A DNA stretch of 64,000 nucleotides from Ovoidimarina sp038744785 (GTDB taxonomy: Bacteria; Pseudomonadota; Alphaproteobacteria; Rhodobacterales; Rhodobacteraceae). Position 1 is the first letter of the stretch. Each line of letters starts with the position of its first letter. Positions 8,674 through 18,704 of the stretch are shown here, piece by piece. The stretch is from assembly GCA_038744785.1 (NCBI GenBank), contig JBCDLX010000018.1, positions 47,368 to 111,367 on the forward strand. Direction: 5' to 3'. Under the pieces are notes generated by a model. That model searched no databases, was not told the DNA's origin, and was given only the letters and a program-made list of their open reading frames with translations. Made by a program: the position numbers and the translations under genes.

Positions 8674-9602
8674 CAGATCACCCCGGTTGTCCGAAGCACG
8701 GCGTCGATCAGTAGTGCGCCGAAATGAACGAAAAGGTACAGAAGCGAAAAGCGGAAAAACGCCTTCTCAACCGCGTAATCGTCACCTTCCGCAATTACCT
8801 CGTCTCGCCGCCATATCTGGAACGCACCCTTTAGGAACCAAGCGTTCATAGACAAGGCCGCAACCAGATAAACCGGACCGCCGACGGACGTAAACGCAAG
8901 AGCGAGCGCTGCGGGCGCAAGGATCGCTGTGTAGACAAGAATGTAAGCACGCGTTGCCGGACGCCCATGGGTAACTGTCAGCATCGGAACGCCGGCGTCG
9001 TCGTAATCCGACCGCATAAACAGCGCGAGCGCCCAGAAATGCGGCGGAGTCCACATGAAAATCAGCGCAAACATCAACCACGCCTCAAACGAGACGCTAC
9101 CGGTTGCCACGGCCCAGCCAATGACCGGAGGAAAGGCGCCCGCCGCACCGCCTATCACGATGTTCTGGGGCGTTAAACGCTTCAGCCACATGGTGTAAAC
9201 CACGGCATAAAAGCCGATGGTGAAAGCCAGAAGCCCCGCTGCAAGCAGGTTCGACGCAAGCGCCAGCATAACGATTGACAGACCGGAAAGCGCGAGGCCG
9301 ACCGCCAGCGCGTCGTCGCCCGCCACCTGACCTGACGGCACTGGACGGCCCCTAGTGCGCCGCATCACGGCGTCGATGTCGGCATCCCACCACATGTTGA
9401 GCGCGCCCGATGCCCCGGCACCGATTGCGATGAACAAGATTGAGGCAAACCCGACCATTGGGTGCACCGGCACCGGTGCAACAAGAAGGCCCACCAGAGC
9501 AGTAAAGACCACAAGGCTCATCACACGCGGCTTGAGTAGGGCGAAGTAATCACCGAACTGCGCCTCGCCTTCGCGCGGTATGACGGTCGTGTCGGTCAAC
9601 AC
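8673..9602 (-). CDS. ctaB: protoheme IX farnesyltransferase (heme O synthase)
   Basis: 309 residues of a polytopic UbiA-family prenyltransferase. The signature NMWWDADIDAVMRRTRGRPVP (about residues 68-88) contains the aspartate-rich site for the farnesyl diphosphate magnesium ions and the conserved arginines. Further hallmarks are GAAGAFPPVIGW and TPPHFWALAL. It converts heme B plus farnesyl diphosphate to heme O for the aa3 oxidase. The start is a GTG at 9602, directly after the ctaC stop (9603-9605), so translation is probably coupled to ctaC. Confidence 0.97.
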   Translation of the reverse strand: MLTDTTVIPREGEAQFGDYFALLKPRVMSLVVFTALVGLLVAPVPVHPMVGFASILFIAIGAGASGALNMWWDADIDAVMRRTRGRPVPSGQVAGDDALAVGLALSGLSIVMLALASNLLAAGLLAFTIGFYAVVYTMWLKRLTPQNIVIGGAAGAFPPVIGWAVATGSVSFEAWLMFALIFMWTPPHFWALALFMRSDYDDAGVPMLTVTHGRPATRAYILVYTAILAPAALALAFTSVGGPVYLVAALSMNAWFLKGAFQIWRRDEVIAEGDDYAVEKAFFRFSLLYLFVHFGALLIDAVLRTTGVI

Positions 9603-10496
9603 TTACTCCGCGGTAGCAACATTGAACGGCAGGGTCTCGCCCGCGAATTCCTCATATGCGCGCCCAACCCAGTCATCGTATTCCTCCTGCGTGACTGCCT
9701 TAACCGTGATCGGCATGTAGGCGTGGTCCTTCCCGCACAGCTCAGAACACTGGCCGAAATAGATGCCTTCCATGCCCGGGTCGACCTCGAACCAAAGTTC
9801 GGCTAGACGACCCGGCACGCCGTCCTGCTTCACGCCGAAAGCCGGGATCGTCCAGGAGTGGATCACGTCGGCCGCCGTGACTTGCATCACGATCGTCTTG
9901 CCGGTCGGGATAACAACGGGCTGGTCCGTTGCGAGAAGGTATTCATCGGGCGCATAGCCGAATTCCTCAAGATCCTCTTTGTCCAGCATGAAGCTGTCGA
10001 ACACGATCGAGGCGGGTTCGACGCCCTCTACACCGGCGTCGACGTATTCGTATCCCCAATACCACTGGTAACCGGTGACCTTGATCGTCACGTCGCCTTC
10101 TGGAATCTCCTGCTGCTTGATCAAGATCGGCAATGAGGCAACAGCAATCACAACAAGGATTATGATTGGAACGACGGTCCATGCAACTTCGAGGGGAGTG
10201 TTGTGGGTGAACCCGGCCGGTTTTGGATTTGAACGTTCATTGTAGCGCACGATCACAATCGCAAGTAGCGCTAGCACAAAGAGTGAGATGATCGTTATGA
10301 TGACCAGAAGAAACGTATCCAGCCAGACAACGTCACGCATCAGGCTTGTGGCCTGGGCCTGAAAGCCGGTGCCCGATGGTTCTGGCTTCCCGATTGAGTC
10401 GAGCCCCTCGACAGTAACTTGTGCCCTGGCAGACGCAGCTGCGAACAGGGCCACTGTTCCGGTTGTAAGGGCTTTCGGAGACGTCAGTACACGCAT
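9603..10496 (-). CDS. ctaC: cytochrome c oxidase subunit II
   Basis: 297 residues with a signal peptide (cleavage near ASARAQ, residue 26), two transmembrane helices (VWLDTFLLVIITIISLFVLALLAIVIV and VAWTVVPIIILVVIAVASLP) and a periplasmic cupredoxin domain. The CuA ligands are visible in the QCSELCGKDHAYMPI motif near the C-terminus and in the upstream VIHSWTIPAFG histidine. The aromatic YQWYWGYEY electron-entry segment is present. It is the first gene of the oxidase operon. The promoter should lie in the 173-base divergent gap shared with tldD. Confidence 0.98.
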   Translation of the reverse strand: MRVLTSPKALTTGTVALFAAASARAQVTVEGLDSIGKPEPSGTGFQAQATSLMRDVVWLDTFLLVIITIISLFVLALLAIVIVRYNERSNPKPAGFTHNTPLEVAWTVVPIIILVVIAVASLPILIKQQEIPEGDVTIKVTGYQWYWGYEYVDAGVEGVEPASIVFDSFMLDKEDLEEFGYAPDEYLLATDQPVVIPTGKTIVMQVTAADVIHSWTIPAFGVKQDGVPGRLAELWFEVDPGMEGIYFGQCSELCGKDHAYMPITVKAVTQEEYDDWVGRAYEEFAGETLPFNVATAE

Positions 10497-10669
10497 TCCC
10501 GGTTCCTATCTCGCTCTCAGCGGCGCTTTGCATCCCGCGAACGTCCGAATCCGACGTTCATAGGATTGTTTTCGCGCCGCTTGAAATCACATAACACGAA
10601 ACGCAACAAGCGCTTCTCTTGCGGCAAACAGACGCTCGCAAAGCGTAACCTCGTCCGAAAGGCTCGTCT

Positions 10670-12094
10670 ATGACTGATCATCCCGCCTTCCAGCCCTTTG
10701 AGACTCATCTTGATGAGAACCGGTCGCTCGTGCTTCTGCGTGAGGCTGTCGCCGGCGCAGATGATGGCGAACTGTTCCTGGAGCGCACCCGATCCGAGGC
10801 GCTGGTTTTCGATGATGGGCGATTGAAGACAGCAAGCTACAACGCGTCCGAGGGGTTCGGCCTGCGGGCTGTATGCGGGGAAACCTCTGGCTACGCCCAT
10901 TCCACCGAAGTCAGCGAAGCAGCGCTGAAGCGTGCCGTCGCAACCACACGGCTTGCTGTGGGGCAGGGTGGGGGGACCCTTGCAGACCCGCCCCAGGGCA
11001 CGAACGAGAAGCTATACACCGATGCTGATCCGATGGCGGACGCGGGCTTCGGTCTCAAAGTTGAGATCTTGCGCGAGATTGACGCCTACGCCCGCGGGCT
11101 TGACCCGCGTGTGGTCCAGGTTTCAGCGACGATTGCGGCGTCGCTGCAGGAAGTTGTGATCCTGCGCCCCGAAGGCGGGGCCGTAAGCGATACCCGACCG
11201 ATGACGCGCCTGAACATTAGCGTGATCGTCGAACAGGATGGTCGGCGCGAATCTGGAATGGCGGGTGCTGGAGGCCGGGCGGGCCTGACCGCCTTGATGT
11301 CGCCGGAGAGCTGGAAAGGCGTCGCGCGCGAGGCCTTGCGGATCGCGCTTGTAAACCTGCGGGCCGTCCCTGCACCTGCCGGCGTCATGGACGTAGCACT
11401 TGGTTCCGGCTGGCCGGGAATACTGTTGCACGAGGCCGTGGGACACGGGCTTGAGGGCGATTTCAATCGTAAAAAAACTTCTGCGTTCGCCGGGCTCATG
11501 GGAAAGCAGGTTGCCGCAAAGGGTGTGACCGTGCTGGATGACGGAACGATCCCCAACAGGCGCGGTTCGATCACCGTTGATGACGAGGGCACGCCCAGCG
11601 CGCGGAATACATTGATAGAGGACGGCATTCTTGTAGGCTACATGCAGGACCGTCAGAATGCCCGTCTGATGGGGGTTGCCCCGACTGGAAACGGACGCCG
11701 GCAAAGCCACGCGCATGCGCCAATGCCGCGTATGACCAACACCTATATGCTAAGCGGCGATGCGAACTCTGATGACATCGTCGCCGATGTAAAGGACGGG
11801 ATTTACGCCGTTGGCTTTGGCGGCGGTCAAGTCGACATCACCAACGGCAAGTTTGTGTTTTCCTGTACTGAAGCTTACCGAGTCGTGAACGGTCAGATCG
11901 GGGACCCGGTCAAGGGTGCGACTTTGATCGGGGACGGTGCGACGGCGATGACCCAGGTCCGCGCGGTCGGCAATGATATGGCGCTGGACCCAGGCATCGG
12001 GAATTGCGGCAAGGCAGGCCAGTGGGTGCCGGTTGGCGTGGGTCAGCCAACCCTTCTGATCGGGGGGTTGACCGTGGGCGGAAGCGCATCCTGA
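10670..12094 (+). CDS. tldD: TldD/PmbA-family metalloprotease
   Basis: 474 residues, the expected TldD length. The zinc motif HEAVGHGLEGD (HExxxH) lies near residue 261, followed by NRKKTSAFAG, and the C-terminal GFGGGQVDITNGKFVFSCTEAYRV and GDGATAMTQVRAVGNDM segments are typical. TldD acts in the cytoplasm, usually with TldE/PmbA, in peptide maturation and in degradation of unfolded peptides. No pmbA partner is in the window. It is transcribed divergently from ctaC. Confidence 0.96.
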   Translation: MTDHPAFQPFETHLDENRSLVLLREAVAGADDGELFLERTRSEALVFDDGRLKTASYNASEGFGLRAVCGETSGYAHSTEVSEAALKRAVATTRLAVGQGGGTLADPPQGTNEKLYTDADPMADAGFGLKVEILREIDAYARGLDPRVVQVSATIAASLQEVVILRPEGGAVSDTRPMTRLNISVIVEQDGRRESGMAGAGGRAGLTALMSPESWKGVAREALRIALVNLRAVPAPAGVMDVALGSGWPGILLHEAVGHGLEGDFNRKKTSAFAGLMGKQVAAKGVTVLDDGTIPNRRGSITVDDEGTPSARNTLIEDGILVGYMQDRQNARLMGVAPTGNGRRQSHAHAPMPRMTNTYMLSGDANSDDIVADVKDGIYAVGFGGGQVDITNGKFVFSCTEAYRVVNGQIGDPVKGATLIGDGATAMTQVRAVGNDMALDPGIGNCGKAGQWVPVGVGQPTLLIGGLTVGGSAS

Positions 12095-12275
12095 CGAAAC
12101 GTTCGCGCGCGCGTCCTGCCCGGCTATCCGGTCTGAGGCGAGGAGTCCGTACCTTGGAGGCGGACCGGAGGAGCCAGGCTTTAAGGAAGAAGCCGATCCG
12201 ATCAGATTTGCCCTGCCTTAACGCACCGTTAACCGATTCGGTGCATTAAGGTCGGCGCAAGCAGACGGAGGTAGG

Positions 12276-13406
12276 ATGGCTAAGGATTTTTCCCCTTCCC
12301 CACCCCCCCTCACCCCACCCCTCACCGAGGAAGTGAAGCTGTGCTGGCTTCGTCTCTTGCGCTCGCGCCGGGTGGGCGCCACGACGTTCCACCGGCTGAT
12401 GGCCGAACACGGCGACGCCGAGGCGGCCATCGGGGCGCTGCCCGAGGTTGCCAGGGCTGCCGGGGTGGAGGATTACCTCCCCTGCGCACCCGAGGCCGCG
12501 CGCCGGGAGTTCGAGGCAGGGCTCCAGGCCGGCGCGCGGCTCCTCGCGCTGGGCGAACCGGAGTATCCGCACTTGCTTGCAGAGCTTTCCGACGCCCCGC
12601 CGCTTTTGTGGACGATGGGTGACACCGCGCTTCTGACGCAGCCTCAGATCGCCATCGTCGGTGCGCGGAACGCCTCATCGCTTGGAACGCGGATGGCGCG
12701 GCGGATCGCGGCTGATCTTGGCAAAGATGGGCAAACAGTTGTTTCGGGTCTTGCGCGGGGGGTCGATACGGCGGCGCATCTAGGGGCGCTGGAAAGCGGC
12801 ACAGTCGCTGTGATGGCTGGGGGGGTCGACGTCGTCTATCCGGCTGAGAACGCGGTCCTGGCACAGGAAATTGCTGAAAAGGGGCTGCGGGTCAGTGAGA
12901 TGCCGATGAATGTCAGCCCGCAGGCACGCCATTTTCCAGCGCGAAACCGGATCATTTCGGGCCTGGCCCGCGGCGTCGTTGTGGTCGAGGCGGCTGCAAA
13001 ATCGGGCAGTCTGATAACGGCACGCACCGCGCTTGATCAGGGGCGTGAGGTTCTGGCCGTGCCCGGACATCCGTTCGATGCGCGGGCGTCCGGGTGCAAC
13101 ATGCTGATCCGCGATGGCGCAATGCTTGTGCGCGGGGCGGGCGATGTTCTGGCGGCGCTCGACCGGCCCGATCCGCAGCCAAAGGCGGACATCCCCCCAG
13201 CTGCACCCGAAACGCGGACACTGGCAGAGACGGCCGCCCTGCACACCGAGATCTTGAACCGCCTTGGACCAAGCCCGCTGGCCGAGGATCAGTTGATCCG
13301 CGATCTCGACCGCCCGGCAGCGGACGTAACACCCGTTCTAGTGTCACTTGAGTTGGACGGTCAGATCGAACGTCGCCCAGGCGGATTCTTAAGCCGCGTT
13401 GTCTAA
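12276..13406 (+). CDS. dprA: DNA-processing protein DprA
   Basis: 376 residues behind a strong GGAGGTAGG site just upstream of the ATG. The Rossmann-like domain shows IAIVGARNASSLGTRMARRIA, VVSGLARGVDTAAHLGAL (GxARGxD) and RNRIISGLARGVVVVEAAAKSGSLITA. The C-terminal winged helix follows (NRLGPSPLAEDQLIRDLDRPAADVTPVLVSLELDGQIERRPGG region). DprA loads RecA on incoming single-stranded DNA during natural transformation. A proline-rich stretch encoded by C-runs at 12298-12320 follows the start. Confidence 0.96.
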   Translation: MAKDFSPSPPPLTPPLTEEVKLCWLRLLRSRRVGATTFHRLMAEHGDAEAAIGALPEVARAAGVEDYLPCAPEAARREFEAGLQAGARLLALGEPEYPHLLAELSDAPPLLWTMGDTALLTQPQIAIVGARNASSLGTRMARRIAADLGKDGQTVVSGLARGVDTAAHLGALESGTVAVMAGGVDVVYPAENAVLAQEIAEKGLRVSEMPMNVSPQARHFPARNRIISGLARGVVVVEAAAKSGSLITARTALDQGREVLAVPGHPFDARASGCNMLIRDGAMLVRGAGDVLAALDRPDPQPKADIPPAAPETRTLAETAALHTEILNRLGPSPLAEDQLIRDLDRPAADVTPVLVSLELDGQIERRPGGFLSRVV

Positions 13407-13665
13407 AAGACGAGGCGGTCTTTCGCGGTGCAAGCGCGGAACACGGAGGGTCCGAAACCGGTGTCATGCGGTGCTGTACCGGCGGGGCCGCACCGTGTCG
13501 CGTACCCCGGCATCGAATGCGCGACCGCGCCCGGTTTACCCGTAGGTCCGCGCGGGCGGTCTTGGGGGGGCAAGGAAACCGATTTCGGTCGCTGCTCGTT
13601 GACATTCCCCCTGCCTCTCCCACATCTAGCCACGCTGGATATGCCCGCCCTCTGAAAGGAGCCCT

Positions 13666-16236
13666 ATGCCCGTCGTTGTCGTCGAATCCCCGGCTAAGGC
13701 CAAGACAATCAACAAATATCTGGGCGACAACTATACCGTACTGGCGTCCTATGGGCATGTGCGCGACTTGCCGCCGAAGGATGGGTCTGTCGATCCGGAA
13801 AATGGATTCGACATGAAATGGGAGATCGCAAGCGACTCAAAAAAGCACGTCAAAGCCATCGCCGATGCGTTGAAGGACGATGACTCCTTGATACTGGCGA
13901 CGGACCCGGATCGTGAAGGAGAAGCAATTTCTTGGCATCTGGAAGAGGCGCTGCGCAAGCGCAAAGCTCTAAAGAAAGACACACCGGTCAGCCGGGTTGT
14001 GTTCAACGCCATCACCAAGTCGGCGGTGACGCAAGCGATGCAGAACCCGCGCGATGTCGACATGGAACTGGTCGAAGCGTACCTGGCGCGGCGCGCGCTG
14101 GACTATCTGGTGGGCTTCAACCTGTCCCCTGTCCTCTGGCGGAAGCTGCCCGGCGCGAAATCGGCCGGTCGCGTGCAATCGGTTTGCCTGCGGCTGATCG
14201 TCGAGCGCGAGATGGAGATCGAAGCGTTTCGTGCGCGCGAATACTGGTCGGTTGACGCCAAGCTCGCCACGCCGCGCGGTCAGACCTATGATGCGCGGCT
14301 CACGGTTCTCGGGGGGCAAAAGCTCGACCGATACGATATCGAAAACGAAACGGCGGCGGAATTGGCGGTTCAAGCCGTAACCTCGCGCGATCTGACCGTG
14401 AAATCGGTCGAGGCCAAGCCCGGGGCACGAAACCCGTCGGCGCCTTTCATGACATCGACGCTTCAGCAGGAAGCTAGCCGCAAGTTCGGGTTTGGCGCGC
14501 GCCAAACGATGCAATGCGCCCAGCGGCTCTACGAAGCCGGGCACATCACATATATGCGAACGGACGGAATCGACATGGCGCCCGAGGCGGTTACAGCCGC
14601 GCGGGACGCGATCAAGGCCCGCTATGGGGCCGACTACGTGCCGGCCAGTCCCCGGATGTACAAGAACAAGGCCAAGAATGCGCAAGAGGCGCATGAGTGC
14701 ATTCGCCCGACGGACATGACGCGCGACGCCGGCGCCCTGAAGCTGACGGATGATGACCAAAGAAAACTCTACGATCTGATCTGGAAACGTACGCTCGCTT
14801 CGCAGATGGCCGGGGCGCGGCTCGAGCGCACCACTGTCGATATTGCCAGCGCCGACGGGCAGGTCGAACTGCGCGCCACGGGCCAGGTAATCCTATTTGA
14901 CGGCTTTATGCGGGTCTATACCGAAGGCCGCGACGACATCGACACCGCAGGCGAAGTGCTTGACGAAGATGACAAACGCCTGCCGCAGATCATGCAGGGC
15001 GAAACTGCCAACAAACAGGACTTGACGCCCACGCAGCATTTCACGCAGCCGCCGCCGCGTTACACCGAGGCTACGCTTGTAAAGCGGATGGAAGAACTTG
15101 GGATCGGGCGTCCGTCGACCTATGCCTCGATTGTTACCACAATCCAGGACCGCGACTATGTGCGCAAGGAAAAGAACCGGCTGATCCCCGAGGACAAGGG
15201 GCGTCTGGTGACGGCGTTTCTGGTCAACTACTTCCGGAAATATGTGGGCTACGAGTTCACCGCGAACCTCGAGGAAGAGCTTGACGATATCACCGCAGGT
15301 GAGCGGGACTGGCAGGACGTCCTGGGCCGGTTCTGGCGTGATTTCACGGCGGCGATCGCCGAGACATCAGAGCTTCGGATCACCGAGGTTCTTGAGAAGA
15401 TCAACGAAGTCCTAGAGCCGCATCTCTTTCCGCCGACCACTGACGGGACCGACCCGCGCGCTTGTCCCAACTGCGGGGTCGGGCGTTTGTCAATGCGCAC
15501 AGCGCGCTCGGGTGGCGCGTTCATCGGGTGCTCGAATTACCCGGAATGCCGCTATACACGCCCGTTCGGCCCGCCGGGCATGGAAGACACGTCAGCCTCA
15601 GCAATCCCACCCGAGGGTAAGCTCTTGGGCGCAGATGCGAACGACAAAATTTTCGCGTTCAACGGTCGCTTCGGCCCCTATGTGCAAAGGGGTGAGGTGA
15701 CCGAGGACAATAAAAAGCCGCCGCGCCAGTCGATCCCTAAGGAATGGTCCCCTGCCGAGGTCGATCTTCCGCAGGCGCTTCGGCTTCTAAGTCTTCCTAG
15801 GCTGGTCGGCGATCACCCGGAAGACGGCGTTCCGGTCTGGGCCAATATTGGCCGCTTTGGACCCTACCTCAAACACGCAGAGAGCATCTCGCACAAGGGT
15901 GGCCTGAACGCCAATCTTGATGAAATCGAAGAGGTCTTCAGTGTGGGGATGAACCGAGCAGTAGAGGTTCTGGCACAGAAGGCTGCAACACGCGGCAGGG
16001 GGCGTAGTGCCGCCAAGCCACCGTTGAAGGAACTTGGTGAACACCCTGATGAAGGTGGCGCGGTCAGCGTGATGGACGGCAAATACGGCCCTTACATTAA
16101 GTGGGCCAAGGTCAACGCCACGCTGCCAAAGGGCACCGAACCGGACGATGTCAACATGGACATGGCCGTCGCATTGATCGCTGAGAAGGCATCAAAGGGC
16201 AAAGGCAAGCGTCCAACCCGCCGCAAAAAAGCCTAG
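13666..16236 (+). CDS. topA: DNA topoisomerase I
   Basis: 856 residues, a complete type IA enzyme. The N-terminal Toprim domain has VVVESPAKAKTI and LATDPDREGEAISWHL. The catalytic tyrosine is Y296 in the TYMRTDG motif. One intact zinc finger (CPNCGVGRLSM to GCSNYPECRYTRPFG) follows near residue 604, and the C-terminal part has three GRFGPYV/GKYGPYI repeats, ending in a basic lysine/arginine tail. It relaxes negative supercoils. The AAAGGAGCCC site fits the ATG. The 259 bases before it contain no gene that I recognise. Confidence 0.98.
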   Translation: MPVVVVESPAKAKTINKYLGDNYTVLASYGHVRDLPPKDGSVDPENGFDMKWEIASDSKKHVKAIADALKDDDSLILATDPDREGEAISWHLEEALRKRKALKKDTPVSRVVFNAITKSAVTQAMQNPRDVDMELVEAYLARRALDYLVGFNLSPVLWRKLPGAKSAGRVQSVCLRLIVEREMEIEAFRAREYWSVDAKLATPRGQTYDARLTVLGGQKLDRYDIENETAAELAVQAVTSRDLTVKSVEAKPGARNPSAPFMTSTLQQEASRKFGFGARQTMQCAQRLYEAGHITYMRTDGIDMAPEAVTAARDAIKARYGADYVPASPRMYKNKAKNAQEAHECIRPTDMTRDAGALKLTDDDQRKLYDLIWKRTLASQMAGARLERTTVDIASADGQVELRATGQVILFDGFMRVYTEGRDDIDTAGEVLDEDDKRLPQIMQGETANKQDLTPTQHFTQPPPRYTEATLVKRMEELGIGRPSTYASIVTTIQDRDYVRKEKNRLIPEDKGRLVTAFLVNYFRKYVGYEFTANLEEELDDITAGERDWQDVLGRFWRDFTAAIAETSELRITEVLEKINEVLEPHLFPPTTDGTDPRACPNCGVGRLSMRTARSGGAFIGCSNYPECRYTRPFGPPGMEDTSASAIPPEGKLLGADANDKIFAFNGRFGPYVQRGEVTEDNKKPPRQSIPKEWSPAEVDLPQALRLLSLPRLVGDHPEDGVPVWANIGRFGPYLKHAESISHKGGLNANLDEIEEVFSVGMNRAVEVLAQKAATRGRGRSAAKPPLKELGEHPDEGGAVSVMDGKYGPYIKWAKVNATLPKGTEPDDVNMDMAVALIAEKASKGKGKRPTRRKKA

Positions 16237-16290
16237 CGCGACACCTGCGAGACATATGCGTTGATCCACGGCCGATCTCGCCCGAGTTTC

Positions 16291-16314
16291 GGGCAAGATC
16301 GACCGGTCTTGCCC
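16291..16314. other. hairpin downstream of topA
   Basis: GGGCAAGA (16291-16298) and TCTTGCCC (16307-16314) form a perfect eight-base stem with an eight-base loop, extendable by a G-T and a C-G pair. It lies 55 bases after the topA stop and is followed by AAAACA rather than a T-run. On the minus strand it is preceded by T-rich sequence. It may mark the end of the topA transcript or be a processing signal. Confidence 0.4.
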
Positions 16315-16413
16315 AAAACAGGGCTTTGTTCGAGCGCGAATGGTAACTTTATCGAGAAGAAGAGAGTTCGCCCCGCGCCTGAGGTATGGTCTGCAAAAGC
16401 GGAGGTCTGGTCC

Positions 16414-17241
16414 ATGCGAATCGTACTGTCGATCATTTTCTTAGTCTGTTTGGCCGGTGTCACAGCGGCGCAGGACCGCCGCCCGAGCCATTGCATTGCG
16501 GTTGCCGATGCTGCGCCAGGGATCGAATACCTGCACCAGGCAAGCTTTCGCGATCCGGTCCCGGAGTTTTCAGTCCGGATCAGCTATCTCAACCATGCGA
16601 TGTTCCTTCTTCAGACGCGCGGCGGGCTATCGGCCGTGACCGACTACACCGGCTTCCTGGGGCCAGCCGATTTCGTGCCCACCGTTGCGACGATGAACAA
16701 CGCCCATGGCACCCATTGGACAAGCAACCCCGACCCGCGCATCCCGCATGTTCTGGAAGGCTGGGCAACGGGCGGTGCGCCGCGTGATCACTACGTCGAT
16801 CTGGGCGAGATGCTGGTGCGCAACGTTCACACCGATGTTCGATCAGGCTTTTTTGACGATACAGTCCGCCCCGATGGAAACTCGATCTTCGTGTTCGAAG
16901 TTGAAGGGTTGTGCATCGGGCATCTGGGACATCTGCACCACTACCCGGATGCAGCACAGCTTGCCGCGCTCGGTCGCCTTGATGTGGTCATGGCTGCTGT
17001 GGACGGGGGGACAACGCTGGATCTTCCGACGATGATCCGGCTTCTTAAACGGCTGCGCTCGTCCATCGTCATTCCGATGCACTGGTTCGAGGGTGGGTCC
17101 CTGAACCGGTTCGTGGCCGGTGTGGCGGACGAGTTCGATGTGAAAATGGAGTTCGAGACTTCGCTTGAGGTGTCGCTACGCACGTTGCCAGACCGGCCAA
17201 CGGTCGTCGTGCTTGTCCCGAACTACCTACAGGATCCGTAG
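16414..17241 (+). CDS. exported metallo-beta-lactamase-fold hydrolase
   Basis: 275 residues from the ATG at 16414 with a clear signal peptide (MRIVLSIIFLVCLAGVTAAQ). The longer upstream frame lacks features of a real N-terminus. The sequence resembles the UlaG-like branch of the MBL fold: ISYLNHAMFLLQTRGG, TDYTGF, GLCIGHLGHLHHYP, VDGGTTLD and IVIPMHWF. The canonical HxHxDH motif is not obvious, though HLGHLHH and PMHW supply several histidines. Function is therefore uncertain. It would act in the periplasm. It is followed after 38 bases by the FAD oxidase gene on the same strand. Confidence 0.75.
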   Translation: MRIVLSIIFLVCLAGVTAAQDRRPSHCIAVADAAPGIEYLHQASFRDPVPEFSVRISYLNHAMFLLQTRGGLSAVTDYTGFLGPADFVPTVATMNNAHGTHWTSNPDPRIPHVLEGWATGGAPRDHYVDLGEMLVRNVHTDVRSGFFDDTVRPDGNSIFVFEVEGLCIGHLGHLHHYPDAAQLAALGRLDVVMAAVDGGTTLDLPTMIRLLKRLRSSIVIPMHWFEGGSLNRFVAGVADEFDVKMEFETSLEVSLRTLPDRPTVVVLVPNYLQDP

Positions 17242-17279
17242 CGCTGGACGGGCGCGGCGCCCGCTGCCAGAAGGGGCGT

Positions 17280-18695
17280 ATGACGAACCCCGCCGATCCC
17301 GCGTTCGAAGCCCGGCTGCGCGCCGTGCTCCCTGACGTTGCCTTTCCAGCTGTCGATCCATCCTATTTCGAGGAACCGCGTGGACGCTGGCATCCTGCGC
17401 CGGGACTAGTCGTGGCACCGGGCAATGCCGAAGAAACATCAGCTTTGGTGCGTTTGGCTGCCGAAGCGCAGGTCGCGCTGGTCCCGCGCGGCGGCGGAAC
17501 TGGCCTGGTCGGCGGTCAGACCGGCGTTGACGTTCCGCACCCGGTTCTCGTGAGCCTTGAGCGTATGCGGCGTATCCGGTCGGTTTCGGCGGAAGAAGAC
17601 GTTATTGTCGCCGAGGCCGGCGCGACGCTGTCCGAAGTGCAAACAGCGGCTGAGCTGGCGGGTCGGCTCTTTCCTCTTTCCTATGGCTCGGAAGGCACGG
17701 CAACGATCGGTGGGGCGCTCGCGGTCAATTCCGGCGGGCTGAACGTGCTGCGGTACGGCACGGCGCGGGCGCTGTGTCTGGGGCTTGAGGCCGTATTGCC
17801 CGATGGCCAGATCTGGAACGGCCTTGTCCGGTTGAGAAAAGACAACACGGGGTACGATCTGCGCGATCTACTGATCGGTGCAGAAGGCACGCTTGGCCTG
17901 ATAACGGCGGCGAGCCTGCGCCTATATCCGCGCCCTGCGTCGCGGTCGACGGCGCTTTTGGCGGTGCCGTCGCCGGCCGATGCGCTTCGGCTTTTGGCCC
18001 GCACCCGTGAGATCGCGGGAGAGGCGGTTTCAGCGTTCGAACTGATTTCGGCGCAGGGCCCCGCCTTTGTCGCCGAGACGGGGATATTAGCTGATCAAGG
18101 TCTCGATCCATTTCCGGATTGGGCCGTGCTTATGGAAATTGCGCCCGCGGGCGCGGGCGGTTCACCACAGGAGATGGTCGAAGCGGTGTTTGACGCTGGC
18201 ATCGCGACAGATGGGGTCATTGCGCAATCCGACGCGCAACGTGCCGCGCTTTGGCGCCTGCGTGAGGCGATACCCGAAGCCAACCGAAAGGTCGGCGCGA
18301 TCGCCAGCCACGACATCGCGCTCCCTTTGTCGCAGATTGCAGACTTCATCGCCCGGGCGCCGGCCCGGATTGCCAGCGTAGCAGACGTGCGGATTAATGC
18401 CTTCGGTCATCTCGGCGACGGGAACTTGCACTACAACGCCTTCCCGGCAGTAGGCCGGGCCGCGTCGGAGTACCGCGACCAACGCGCGGCGATCAGCCAT
18501 GCAGTTCATGATCTGGTGGCTGAGCTAGGAGGATCATTCAGCGCCGAGCACGGTGTCGGACGGCTGAAAACCGGTGATCTGGAGCGCTATGGAGACCCCG
18601 CAAAGCTTGCGGCCATGCGGGCAATTAAATCGGCTCTTGATTCAAACGGGATCATGAATCCGGGCGCTGTGCTGAGGGCGGGTACAGGTACCTAG
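17280..18695 (+). CDS. FAD-linked D-2-hydroxyacid oxidase/dehydrogenase (GlcD/D2HGDH type)
   Basis: 471 residues, the usual size for the VAO-type flavoproteins that oxidise D-lactate, glycolate or D-2-hydroxyglutarate. The FAD-binding PCMH domain shows PRGGGTGLVGGQTG, GSEGTATIGGALAVNSGGLNVLRYG and GAEGTLGLITAASLRLYPRP. The C-terminal cap has HLGDGNLHYN, whose histidine and aspartate bind metal and substrate, and FSAEHGVGRLKTGDL. The substrate within this group cannot be assigned from the sequence alone. It ends nine bases from the convergent apt gene. Confidence 0.92.
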   Translation: MTNPADPAFEARLRAVLPDVAFPAVDPSYFEEPRGRWHPAPGLVVAPGNAEETSALVRLAAEAQVALVPRGGGTGLVGGQTGVDVPHPVLVSLERMRRIRSVSAEEDVIVAEAGATLSEVQTAAELAGRLFPLSYGSEGTATIGGALAVNSGGLNVLRYGTARALCLGLEAVLPDGQIWNGLVRLRKDNTGYDLRDLLIGAEGTLGLITAASLRLYPRPASRSTALLAVPSPADALRLLARTREIAGEAVSAFELISAQGPAFVAETGILADQGLDPFPDWAVLMEIAPAGAGGSPQEMVEAVFDAGIATDGVIAQSDAQRAALWRLREAIPEANRKVGAIASHDIALPLSQIADFIARAPARIASVADVRINAFGHLGDGNLHYNAFPAVGRAASEYRDQRAAISHAVHDLVAELGGSFSAEHGVGRLKTGDLERYGDPAKLAAMRAIKSALDSNGIMNPGAVLRAGTGT

Positions 18696-18704
18696 ATCCG
18701 AAGA